Position numbers and translations under genes: made by a program. The notes under the pieces are model-generated. The model was not told the origin of the DNA and ran no database searches. It saw only the letters and a program-made list of their open reading frames with translations. Positions 54,101 to 61,550 of a DNA stretch of 64,000 nt are shown here, in pieces. Origin of the DNA: Bradyrhizobiaceae bacterium Ga0074131 (lineage in GTDB: Bacteria > Pseudomonadota > Alphaproteobacteria > Rhizobiales > Xanthobacteraceae); contig LNEC01000011.1 in NCBI GenBank assembly GCA_001464035.1, positions 124,001 through 188,000 on the forward strand. The letters run 5' to 3'. Position 1 is the first letter of the stretch, and every line of letters starts with the position of its first letter.

Positions 54101-55065
54101 TTGCCGAAGATGCCACCAAACAGGCCGCCGGGACGCTGCTGCTGTGGGGGCGGCGGTGGCGGCGGTTGCTGTGGCTGGAATTGCGGCTGCGGCGGCGGCG
54201 CCGAACGCGGCACCGCCTGCTTCTGCGGCGGTGGCCGCTTTTGCGCCGGCGGCGCCGGCTTCGGCGGCTCGGACGGAGCGGCGGTGACGATGGTGGTTTC
54301 CGGGCCTTTGCAGTCGGTCAGCCAGATATCGTAGATCGGATGTTCGACGCCGTGCAGTCCCGGACTCGCCGCAAACATCCAGCCGGAAAATATCCGCTTC
54401 ACCTCGCCCTGCAGCGTGATCTCGTCGACCTCGACGAAGGCGTCGGTATTGGCCGCCTCCGTGGCGGGACGCGTGTAGCAGGCACTGGTCTTGACCCGCA
54501 GCGCCCCGAACTGGACGGTCTCGCCGATATCCTCGTCGAAATTGATGATGCGCCCGGTGATCTTGTCCAGGCCGGAAAAGCTCGCCTTCCTGTTGACGAT
54601 CTTCTGCGCCGGCGGCTCGGAAACCACCTCGTCGCCGGGCTGAAGGCTGGCGGGCGTCTGCGGCACGCCCGCTCCACCCCTGGGCTGGCGCTGTCCCGGC
54701 GGCAACCCCGGCAGCGGACCGGCGCCCGGCGGCGCCACCGCGATGCCAGGCTGGGTATTTTGCGGAATGACGGTGGTTCCGGGCGGCGGCGCCAGCGGCT
54801 GCGTCTGCACCGAACCCGGTGGCGGCACGCCCTGCCCCGGCGGCGGGCGGTTGGGCGTCGGCAGCAGGCGGCCCCTCGGCAGTTCCGGCACTTCCTCGTC
54901 GTCCTCGAACTGCGGCGGCTGGTTACCGCGCGGAATGGCGCCGGGCGGCCGCAGCGGCGGATCGGAAAATATGTTGCCGATCTGCGCGCGCGCCGGCGGC
55001 GCAAGCGACATCGTCGTGGCGGCCATGAGGGCCGCAATACCGGTCAGGGCAATGGTTCGAAGCAT
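54097..55065 (-). CDS. Exported Pro/Gln-rich DUF2155 protein
   Basis: 322 residues from ATG 55065; in-frame 55101 would add twelve residues before the signal peptide. Signal peptide about 1-27 (APPARA). A long Pro/Gly-rich region (about 30-155) precedes DUF2155 (about 165-265): KASFSGLDKITGRIINFDED, ACYTRPATEAANTDAFVEVD, RIFSGWMFAASPGLHGVEHP and YDIWLTDC. The C-terminus is again Pro/Gln rich (PPPQPQFQPQQPPPPPPP). The periplasmic role is unknown. Neighbouring in many relatives to NDUFA12 (recalled), here about 5 kb away. Confidence 0.9.
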   Translation of the reverse strand: MLRTIALTGIAALMAATTMSLAPPARAQIGNIFSDPPLRPPGAIPRGNQPPQFEDDEEVPELPRGRLLPTPNRPPPGQGVPPPGSVQTQPLAPPPGTTVIPQNTQPGIAVAPPGAGPLPGLPPGQRQPRGGAGVPQTPASLQPGDEVVSEPPAQKIVNRKASFSGLDKITGRIINFDEDIGETVQFGALRVKTSACYTRPATEAANTDAFVEVDEITLQGEVKRIFSGWMFAASPGLHGVEHPIYDIWLTDCKGPETTIVTAAPSEPPKPAPPAQKRPPPQKQAVPRSAPPPQPQFQPQQPPPPPPPQQQRPGGLFGGIFGN

Positions 55066-55262
55066 CTCGCGGCTTTGACAGGCGAATCGGGCTTGCGACA
55101 TTGTACAGACTTATCCGCCGCTCGCAGGCTGACCGGTTAACACGGCGAATACGGCGGGGAAAGGGCGGTTTGCCCCCGCCCCGCCTACTGGTCAGCCCCC
55201 GCCGCAAATGAAATAGTCGTGCGCGCTCAAGGTTCGCGTGGGCACCGAACCACAGGACATCC

Positions 55263-55298
55263 GGGGCAACCGGAGCAACAGGGGAAACAGGGGAAACA
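55263..55298 (+). repeat. Four 9-base tandem units upstream of the SDR start
   Basis: GGGGCAACC, GGAGCAACA, GGGGAAACA, GGGGAAACA, ending five bases before ATG 55304 (next bases GGGCA). The units contain purine-rich Shine-Dalgarno-like sequence. If translation started upstream, they would encode G/S-N-R triplets. Confidence 0.6.
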
Positions 55299-55303
55299 GG
55301 GCA

Positions 55304-56083
55304 ATGACCGATCGGATTCGTCTCGATGGCCGGGTCGCCGTCGTCACCGGGGCTGCCGGCGTCATCGGCAGTGCGACCATGCGGCTGTTGGCCGAGCGCG
55401 GCGCCCGCCTCGTCGCGGTCGATCGCAGGGAGCAGGACCTCAAGGCCGCGATCAAGGACCTGCCGGCCTCGGCGCAGGCGCTGGCCGTTGCCGCCGACGT
55501 CACCGATGAGGACGAGGTCGCGGGCTATGTCCGCGGCGCCGTCGACAAGTTCGGCACCATCGACGCCTTCTACAACAACGCCGGCATCGAGGGCGACATC
55601 AAGCCGATCACCGAATATTCGCTCGAGATGTTCCGCCGCGTGCTCGACGTCAACGTGGTCGGGGTGTTTTTGGGGATGAAGCACGTGCTGCCGGTCATGT
55701 TGAAGCAGAACAAGGGCAGCATCATCAACACCGCATCGATCGCCGGCTTGATGGGATCGCCGCTGATTGCGGTATACAGCGCCAGCAAGCATGCGGTGAT
55801 CGGGCTTACCAAGACTGCAGCCTGGGAATGCACCGGCACGGGCGTGCGCGTCAATTGCGTCTGCCCCGGCCTGATCGACAGCCGGATGCTGAGCACCATC
55901 CTGCAAGGCCGAAGCCCCGGCAACGCGCCACCCCCCAACGACAAGATCGTCGAGCGGATTCCGGCGCGGCGGCTGGGACAGGCGTCCGAAGTCGCCTCCA
56001 TCGTCGCGTTCCTGGCGTCCGACGAAGCGAGCTATGTCTCGGGCTCCGCCTACACCGTCGATGGCGGACGAACCGCCGCCTGA
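55304..56083 (+). CDS. Short-chain dehydrogenase/reductase
   Basis: 259 residues from ATG 55304. Classical SDR: cofactor motif TGAAGVIGSATMRLL (TGxxxGxG variant), NNAGIEGD, catalytic Ser in NTASIAGLMG, YSASKHAVIGL (YxxxK), and C-terminal ASYVSGSAYTVDGGRTA. The Asp after strand beta2 (VAVDRREQDL) suggests NAD preference. Substrate unknown. It is followed after 47 bases by an esterase gene on the same strand, so the pair may handle an alcohol or ester substrate. Confidence 0.93.
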   Translation: MTDRIRLDGRVAVVTGAAGVIGSATMRLLAERGARLVAVDRREQDLKAAIKDLPASAQALAVAADVTDEDEVAGYVRGAVDKFGTIDAFYNNAGIEGDIKPITEYSLEMFRRVLDVNVVGVFLGMKHVLPVMLKQNKGSIINTASIAGLMGSPLIAVYSASKHAVIGLTKTAAWECTGTGVRVNCVCPGLIDSRMLSTILQGRSPGNAPPPNDKIVERIPARRLGQASEVASIVAFLASDEASYVSGSAYTVDGGRTAA

Positions 56084-56130
56084 TCATTTCGTCGCGGTCA
56101 ACATTAAACCCACGCAAAGGTCTCGCCAAC

Positions 56131-57078
56131 ATGCCCGTGACTCTCGATGCCGATGCCGCTGCCGTATTCAAGGCGTTTCAGGAGGCCGGACGGCCGCCTT
56201 ATGAGACGGTGACGCCGGCCGAAGCGCGCCAGCTCTATCTGGCCGGCCGCGTCGTCTCCAACCCCGAACCGCCCGAGCTCGAATCGGCCATACCGCTGGC
56301 GATCCCCGCCCCGCACGGCTCGATCCCTGCGCGCGTCTACACGCCGAAGAACCCGCGAACGAACGACGGTCTGGCGCCGGCGCTGGTGTTCTTTCATGGC
56401 GGCGGCTGGGTGATCGGCGATCTCGACTCCCATGACGTGGTGTGCCGCAAGCTTGCCGACGAAGGCCGGCTGCTCGTGATCTCGGTCGATTATCGCCTCG
56501 CGCCCGAACACAAATTCCCCGCCGCGGTCGATGACGCCATCGCCGCGACCCAATGGATCGCCGGGAATGCAAGACAGCTCGGCATCGACGCCGCGCGGCT
56601 GATGGTCGGCGGCGACAGCGCCGGCGGCAACCTTGCCGCGGTGGTCGCGATATCAGCCCGCGACGGCAACGGACCCGCGATCGCGGGCCAGGTGCTGATC
56701 TATCCGGCGACCGATTTTTCCATGACGCATCCCTCGCACAGCGAGCCGGAAACCAGCATTTTGCTGACGCACTCGGTGATCAAGTGGTTTCGCGATCACT
56801 ATCTGAACGGCGCCGCCGACATCAACGACTGGCGCGCCTCGCCCGCGCGCGCCAAAACCTTGATAGGCCTGCCGCCCGCCTATGTGTTGACCGCCGGCGC
56901 CGATCCCTTGCGCGACGAAGGCGACGAATACGCCGCGCGCCTGAAGGCGGCCGGCGTGGCCGTCACGTACCGGCACTTTCCCGGCCAGTTCCACGGCTTC
57001 TTCACCATGGGCAAGCTGCTGCAGCAGGCCAATGTCGCGGCAGCGGAGATCGGCGCCTGGCTGAAAGCGCTGAAATAG
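56131..57078 (+). CDS. Alpha/beta hydrolase, hormone-sensitive-lipase family esterase
   Basis: 315 residues. Motif HGGGW (oxyanion hole) in VFFHGGGWVIGD, nucleophile elbow in VGGDSAGGNLAAV (GDSAG), acid in TAGADPLRDEG, and His in FPGQFHGFFTM. It also has SVDYRLAPEHKFPAAVDD, the family hallmark. Probably hydrolyses short-chain esters in the cytoplasm. Same strand and likely operon with the SDR upstream. Confidence 0.94.
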   Translation: MPVTLDADAAAVFKAFQEAGRPPYETVTPAEARQLYLAGRVVSNPEPPELESAIPLAIPAPHGSIPARVYTPKNPRTNDGLAPALVFFHGGGWVIGDLDSHDVVCRKLADEGRLLVISVDYRLAPEHKFPAAVDDAIAATQWIAGNARQLGIDAARLMVGGDSAGGNLAAVVAISARDGNGPAIAGQVLIYPATDFSMTHPSHSEPETSILLTHSVIKWFRDHYLNGAADINDWRASPARAKTLIGLPPAYVLTAGADPLRDEGDEYAARLKAAGVAVTYRHFPGQFHGFFTMGKLLQQANVAAAEIGAWLKALK

Positions 57079-57312
57079 CAAACAACGCGGGCGGCCCCGC
57101 ATGACACGGGACGGCGCGCCGTGCGCCGCATCGCGGTTTCGGTTCCGCAATCCATTCATGTTCGAACGATTAAATCCTGCGCGTTTTCGCGCGCGAGCGT
57201 GAGTTCGCGCACAGTCGCCCGCGCCGGCTTTATTCATCCTTGCGCGTGTTCGCTGGTCGGGTGCCGACATGGTGTCGTCACATCAGCAACAGCAACGCAA
57301 AGGAGAAATGTC

Positions 57313-57609
57313 ATGAAGAGCATCGTTCTTGCTTCGCTGGCTCTCGCCATTACGTGCGGAACCAGCTTCGCTGGCACGCCCCTGATCAACGCGCGCCAGA
57401 ACGTCCAGGCACACCGTATCTTCCACGGCGTGCAGTCGGGCCGCCTCACCTTCAATGAAACCCAGAAGCTGCTGCAGGGGCAGGCCCGTGTGCAGAACCT
57501 GGAGAACCAGGCCAAGGCCGACGGGGTCGTCACGCCGCTCGAGCGCGCGCGCATCCATACCGTGCAATCGGTCCAGAGCGCCCGCATCTTCATCAAGAAG
57601 CACAATTGA
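57313..57609 (+). CDS. Small exported protein with repeated LTxxE motif, function unknown
   Basis: 98 residues from ATG 57313; AGGAG lies 10 bases upstream. Signal peptide about 1-22 (ITCGTSFAG). The mature part has two similar blocks: RIFHGVQSGRLTFNETQKLL and, later, QAKADGVVTPLERARIHTV. Each has (S/D)GxxTxxE, reminiscent of a degenerate EF-hand-like loop. The family is widespread in rhizobia but has no assigned function that I know of. It ends four bases into a possible IKKHN tail. Isolated between the esterase and the GlxA-type regulator. Confidence 0.75.
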   Translation: MKSIVLASLALAITCGTSFAGTPLINARQNVQAHRIFHGVQSGRLTFNETQKLLQGQARVQNLENQAKADGVVTPLERARIHTVQSVQSARIFIKKHN

Positions 57610-57697
57610 GCAACCGCGCGGGCGTGAGCCCGCGCATCAAAGTGACGGCCGGCATGTCGTCGGCCGTCGTGCATGAAGCAGCGGCATTTGTCTTGAG

Positions 57698-58636
57698 CTA
57701 CCCCGCCCGCGCCGCGCGCCGCAACGATTGCGGCGGCTGGCCGAAGGCGCGGATGAAGGCGCGGCGCATCCGCTCCGGATCGCGAAAGCCGGTGGACTCG
57801 GCGACGCGCTCGATCGCCTCGGAGGAGGATTGCACGCGCTGCCGCGCCACCTCGATCCGCAGGCGCTCGACCGCCTTGGACGGCGTGGTCCCGGTCTCGG
57901 CAATGAAGGCACGGGCAAAATGCCGCGAACTCATGCCGGCCTGCTCGGCCATGTCATCGACCGTCAGCGGCGCATCGAGATGCTCGCGCGCCCAGGCCAG
58001 CAGCGGTCCGAAGCGTCCCGTCGGCGCCTTCAGTTCCAGGAGCGATGAAAACTGCGACTGGCCGCCACTGCGGCGATGGTAGAGCACGAGCTGGCGCGCG
58101 GTCTGTTGCGCAACCTCGTCGCCGTAATCCTCGGCAACAAGCGCCAGCGCCAGATCGATGCCGGCACTGATGCCGGCCGAACTCCAGATATTGCCGTCGC
58201 GCACGAAAATCCGGTCCGGCTCCAGTCTTATCTTCGGAAAGGTCTTCAGAAAATGCCGGGTGCGCTGCCAGTGCGTGGTGGCGCGGCGGCCGTCGAGCAC
58301 GCCGGCTTCCGCCAGGATGTAGGCGCCGGAGCAGACGCTGGCGACGCGGACGCCGCGTCTTGCGAGTGCCCGCACAAAGCCAATCGTCGTCTTGCAAGCC
58401 GCCGCAATACGCACGCCCTCGCCGCCGGCCACGATCAGTGTGGTGATCGCAGCCGATGGTTTGAGGCCGCGCGCCAGTAGTTCGACGCCGGAAGAACTGC
58501 GAGCCGGACCCGGCTTCACCGCCAGCACCTTGATCGAGGGCGTCAGCCCGGCGAAGCGGGCGGCGATCTCGAACGCCGAAATCGGCCCTGCGGCGTCCAG
58601 CAACTGGAAATCCGGAAACACGAGCACGCCGATCAT
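57698..58636 (-). CDS. GlxA-family transcriptional regulator (DJ-1/PfpI domain plus AraC HTH)
   Basis: 312 residues. N-terminal DJ-1-like domain (about 1-175): IGVLVFPDFQLLDAAGPISA and VASVCSGAYILAEAGVLDGR with the nucleophile-elbow Cys, THWQRT. C-terminal AraC helix-turn-helix (about 205-312): LTVDDMAEQAGMSSRHFARA and the second helix RVAESTGFRDPERMRRAFIR. It probably senses a small metabolite and activates transcription. It is divergent from the DJ-1 family gene at 58766, its likely target. Confidence 0.93.
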   Translation of the reverse strand: MIGVLVFPDFQLLDAAGPISAFEIAARFAGLTPSIKVLAVKPGPARSSSGVELLARGLKPSAAITTLIVAGGEGVRIAAACKTTIGFVRALARRGVRVASVCSGAYILAEAGVLDGRRATTHWQRTRHFLKTFPKIRLEPDRIFVRDGNIWSSAGISAGIDLALALVAEDYGDEVAQQTARQLVLYHRRSGGQSQFSSLLELKAPTGRFGPLLAWAREHLDAPLTVDDMAEQAGMSSRHFARAFIAETGTTPSKAVERLRIEVARQRVQSSSEAIERVAESTGFRDPERMRRAFIRAFGQPPQSLRRAARAG

Positions 58637-58765
58637 GATGTTGGCCCTGTCCTGAAATGAGGGAAATATGGCATTTCGGACGCAACGCCACCATGGCAGA
58701 ATCGGCCGGTCAAGCAGAACTTCGCAAGCCGGACATCTCAGGCAGAAACTTCAAAGGCTCTCACC

Positions 58766-59473
58766 ATGTCCCCGCTCCAGATCGGCATCGTCGTGTTCCC
58801 ACGGGTGACCCAACTCGACTTCACCGGGCCGCTGCAGGTGTTCTCCAGCGTGCCCGGCGCCGAGGTGCATCTGATCTGGAAACGGATCGAGCCGGTGGCC
58901 AGTGACTCGGTGCTGACGATCACGCCGACCGTCAGCTTCGCGGATTGCCCGCAACTCGACGTGATCTGCGTGCCCGGCGGGTTCGGCACCGACGACATGA
59001 TCAATGACGAGGAGATGCTGGCGTTCCTGCGCAAGCAGGCGGCGGAAGCCAAATACATCACCTCGGTATGCACGGGATCGCTGGTGCTGGGCGCCGCCGG
59101 ACTGCTGCGGGGTTTTCGCGCGGCGACGCACTGGACGGCGATGGATTTTCTTTCGGCCTTCGGGGCGACGCCAACCAGGACCCGGGTCTGCGTCGACCGC
59201 AACCGGGTCACCGGCGGCGGCGTGACCGCGGGGATCGACTTTGCGCTGACGCTGGTGTCGCTGCTGGTGGACCGCCGCACCGCGGAAGCGATCCAGCTGC
59301 GGCTCGAATACAATCCGGCGCCGCCGTTCAATGCCGGCTCGCCCGACACCGCGCCGCCGGAAGTTCTGGCTCTCATGAAAGAGAAGATCGCGGCGTCGCA
59401 ACTGCGCCGTGGTGAGATGATCGCCCGCGCCGCCGCGCGAACCAAGTCAGCACACGCGACCCCATCGCCCTGA
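58766..59473 (+). CDS. DJ-1/PfpI family protein (isonitrile hydratase-like)
   Basis: 235 residues. N-terminal IGIVVFPRVTQLDFTGPLQV, LDVICVPGGFGTDDM, nucleophile-elbow Cys in ITSVCTGSLVLGAAGLLRG, then ATHWTAMD and TGGGVTAGIDFALTLV. This order fits isonitrile hydratases such as InhA, which convert isonitriles to N-formamides. The assignment of substrate is by family likeness only. The divergent regulator gene (57698-58636) is from the same fold family, a typical pairing. Confidence 0.88.
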   Translation: MSPLQIGIVVFPRVTQLDFTGPLQVFSSVPGAEVHLIWKRIEPVASDSVLTITPTVSFADCPQLDVICVPGGFGTDDMINDEEMLAFLRKQAAEAKYITSVCTGSLVLGAAGLLRGFRAATHWTAMDFLSAFGATPTRTRVCVDRNRVTGGGVTAGIDFALTLVSLLVDRRTAEAIQLRLEYNPAPPFNAGSPDTAPPEVLALMKEKIAASQLRRGEMIARAAARTKSAHATPSP

Positions 59474-59489
59474 ATGGCGCCTTGACCGT

Positions 59490-59744
59490 TTAGCGATGGC
59501 GGCGGGCGTGAACGAAGTCACGTGCGTGCCTGAACCGCAGCATCATCATCGGCGCCACCAGCCAGGACAGCAGGGGTGAGAGCAACAAGCTGGCCACGAT
59601 CACCGCGGGGATCCAGAACGATGCCTGCGCCGCCAGCGTCGGAATGCTCAGGATCGCGACGATGCCGATGCCGAAAACGACGGCATTGACCATCGAAAAA
59701 ATCAGCGCCGCGACTCGCACCCGCGCACGGGTATTTTCGGTCAT
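59490..59744 (-). CDS. 84-residue two-helix membrane protein
   Basis: 84 residues from ATG 59744, with AAAGGC upstream. Two hydrophobic segments, about 9-31 (VAALIFSMVNAVVFGIGIVA) and 41-63 (FWIPAVIVASLLLSPLLSWL), then a basic C-terminus (RFRHARDFVHARRHR). Function unknown. A perfect EcfG promoter lies 38 bases upstream, so it is likely part of the general stress regulon. Confidence 0.75.
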   Translation of the reverse strand: MTENTRARVRVAALIFSMVNAVVFGIGIVAILSIPTLAAQASFWIPAVIVASLLLSPLLSWLVAPMMMLRFRHARDFVHARRHR

Positions 59745-59781
59745 CTGACGGCCTTTCGTGGACGCTTGAAGTCTGCCCGCT

Positions 59782-59806
59782 AACGCGCCGGGTGGGCTCG
59801 GGTTCC
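59782..59806 (-). promoter_or_regulatory. EcfG-type general stress promoter, site 4
   Basis: On the minus strand GGAAC (59806-59802), 16-base spacer, CGTT (59785-59782). It lies 38 bases before the ATG of the small membrane protein. Confidence 0.75.
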
Positions 59807-59888
59807 CGCGGCGACGGCCCTCGGCGGCATGGCTCCATGACCGCTGCGACGCCGTGGCCGCCAAACAACGGCTCGCTCGAAGGCACAC

Positions 59889-59920
59889 AAGAAAAAGGCC
59901 GCCCGGTTTCCCGGACGGCC
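59889..59920 (-). terminator. Rho-independent terminator, leftward
   Basis: Minus strand GGCCGTCCGG-GAAA-CCGGGCGGCC (one mismatch) followed by TTTTTCTT. It would end leftward transcripts from the NDUFA12 gene before the EcfG promoter of the small membrane protein. On the plus strand the tail is weaker. Confidence 0.75.
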
Positions 59921-60182
59921 TTTCCTTATCCTACGGCGGCTCCACATTGACGGGCGATTTCAGGATCTCAGCGCCGGGGGCCTATTTCCCAGCCACATCC
60001 TGATCGGCAGCCGCTGCATATCGGGGCAGTCGCGAACTGTTGCCCGAACCGACGCGATGGTCCTCCATCTCCGTAAGATGGTGAATTGAGCCATGAGTGC
60101 GGCTTGGGCTCAAGGATGCGATGACAGATGTCCCCGCTGTTCCCGTTATTCACAGGCTGCGGCGCGAGTGGCTCGTAAAGGC
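59921..60182. other. Gene-free stretch downstream of the NDUFA12 gene
   Basis: 262 bases with no recognised gene, tRNA or repeat. Together with the terminator and EcfG site it makes up the gap between 59744 and 60183. Confidence 0.4.
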
Positions 60183-60593
60183 TCAGTTCCCGGGCGTCCA
60201 GGGCTGGTAGTCGCCGGTGGCCGGGGGACGGCGGCCGCTGGCCAGCGTCGAGCCCGACGGACGGTAGGCCGCCGGTGTCCCCGTCAGGTTGGGGAGGTGC
60301 GGCTTTTCCCACTCGCGGGGGCTGTAGCTCTCCTCGGTCGGCGCGACGTCGACGGTGTGATGCAGCCAGCCGTGCCAGGACGGCGGCACCCGGGTGGCCT
60401 CGGCATAGCCATTATAGATCACCCAGCGCCGCTCGAAGCCGAGCGATGGATCGATCTTGCGGCCCTTGGTGCGGTAATAGAGGTTGCCCTGCTCGTCACT
60501 GCCGACGAGTTCGCCGAACCGCCAGGTCCACAATTGCGTGCCGAAGGTCTGGCCGTTCCACCATGTGAAGAGCTTGAGCAGAAACAGTTTCAT
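60183..60593 (-). CDS. NADH:ubiquinone oxidoreductase subunit NDUFA12 family protein
   Basis: 136 residues from ATG 60593 (MKLFLLKLFTWWNGQTFGTQ); an open frame extends to 60746 but the usual N-terminus is here. Family motifs: GELVGSDEQGNLYYRTK and RRWVIYNGYAEATRVPPSWH, then GWLHHTVD. It is a supernumerary subunit of alphaproteobacterial and mitochondrial complex I, at the membrane/peripheral arm. The Shine-Dalgarno is weak. In relatives it often sits beside DUF2155 (recalled), now 5 kb away. Confidence 0.93.
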   Translation of the reverse strand: MKLFLLKLFTWWNGQTFGTQLWTWRFGELVGSDEQGNLYYRTKGRKIDPSLGFERRWVIYNGYAEATRVPPSWHGWLHHTVDVAPTEESYSPREWEKPHLPNLTGTPAAYRPSGSTLASGRRPPATGDYQPWTPGN

Positions 60594-60802
60594 GCGCTGG
60601 GCCGGTTCGAGATCACTGGGGCTCTGATGCCATCCGACGGCCGGATTGTCCAGTTCAGGCCCGGGGCTGGGGCCAGCCCGCCAACGAACCGGAATGGCAA
60701 CAACTTTGTGTGATCTGCCGTCGCGGAATGGTTGCAATCCGTTCATTCCACCTACAGTTCCGTGCTGACAGTGTTGGCCGCGCGCAAATGGGGCGGGGCT
60801 CG

Positions 60803-60827
60803 GGAACGTCCGCCCTGTCAGAGGGTT
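60803..60827 (+). promoter_or_regulatory. Possible EcfG-type promoter, imperfect, site 5
   Basis: GGAAC (60803-60807), 17-base spacer to GTT (60825-60827); the preceding base is G rather than the consensus C. It lies 34 bases before the BA14K gene. Confidence 0.45.
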
Positions 60828-60861
60828 CTAGAACCAGTCCCGTAAATGGAGCCAATCGATA

Positions 60862-61488
60862 ATGACCAGTCTTAAAGTTTTGAGTGCTGCCGCTGCGATA
60901 GCCCTGATGCTGCCTCTGGCAGCGCCCACCGCGAGCTTTGCCCAGATGGGCACTAAGTTGGGTGGCGGTGGTGGCGGCGGCGGCGGTGGAGTCGCCGTAG
61001 GTGGCGGCGGCGGAGGCATGGGCGGCGGTGCCGCGATCGGCGGCGGCGGTGGCGGTTTCCGCGCCGGCGGCGGCGGTGGTGGTTTTGCCGGCGGCGGCGG
61101 TGGCGTCGGCACCAAGCTCGGCGGTGGCGGTGGCGGATTTGTCGGCGGCGTAGCCCCCGGACCGCGCTACAGCGGCGGCGGAAACTGGCAGGGCGGCGGC
61201 CGGCAGTGGCACGGCGGCGGCTACGGCCACCGGCGCCATTATCGCGGCGGCGGCTTTGTCCCCGGCCTGGTGGCCGGTGGGATCATCGGTGGCGCCTTCG
61301 CGTCGCAGAACTACGGCTATTACGGAACGCCGTACGGCTATTATGACGACGGCTATTACGATGAGCCCGTTGTCGCGGTGGCCCCGGGCGGCGACGATGT
61401 CGAGTACTGCAGGCGGCGTTTTCGCTCGTACGATGTGCGGTCAGGAACGTATCTGGGTTATGACGGCCAGCGGCACCCCTGCCCGTAA
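60862..61488 (+). CDS. Exported Gly-rich protein with BA14K-like C-terminus
   Basis: 208 residues from ATG 60862. Signal peptide about 1-31 (TASFAQ). Residues 35-130 are mostly glycine (GGGGGGGGVAVGGGGGGMGG-type runs) with a repeated GTKLGGGGGG block. A His/Arg/Tyr segment (GHRRHYRGGGFVPGLVAGGI) contains a short hydrophobic helix, then Tyr-rich YYGTPYGYYDDGYYDE. The last 30 residues, EYCRRRFRSYDVRSGTYLGY ending GQRHPCP, are the BA14K motif with two Cys. BA14K proteins are surface-exposed in Brucella and relatives; the role is unclear. Confidence 0.88.
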   Translation: MTSLKVLSAAAAIALMLPLAAPTASFAQMGTKLGGGGGGGGGGVAVGGGGGGMGGGAAIGGGGGGFRAGGGGGGFAGGGGGVGTKLGGGGGGFVGGVAPGPRYSGGGNWQGGGRQWHGGGYGHRRHYRGGGFVPGLVAGGIIGGAFASQNYGYYGTPYGYYDDGYYDEPVVAVAPGGDDVEYCRRRFRSYDVRSGTYLGYDGQRHPCP

Positions 61489-61517
61489 CGCATTCGGTAG
61501 CAGAGAAACAATACAAG

Positions 61518-61548
61518 GGACGGCGCATTCCGGTGCGCCGTCCTTTTT
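61518..61548 (+). terminator. Rho-independent terminator after the BA14K gene
   Basis: GGACGGCGCA / TGCGCCGTCC stem with TTCCGG loop, followed by TTTTT. It lies between the two convergent genes. Confidence 0.92.
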
Positions 61549-61550
61549 CG

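Noticed and set aside
54923..55906. Minus-strand open frame opposite the SDR gene
   Set aside because: Shadow frame; the plus strand carries the full set of SDR motifs.
59930..60180. tRNA or small RNA gene between the terminator and the NDUFA12 gene
   Set aside because: No cloverleaf, T-loop GTTCRANNC or other recognisable RNA feature was found by eye.
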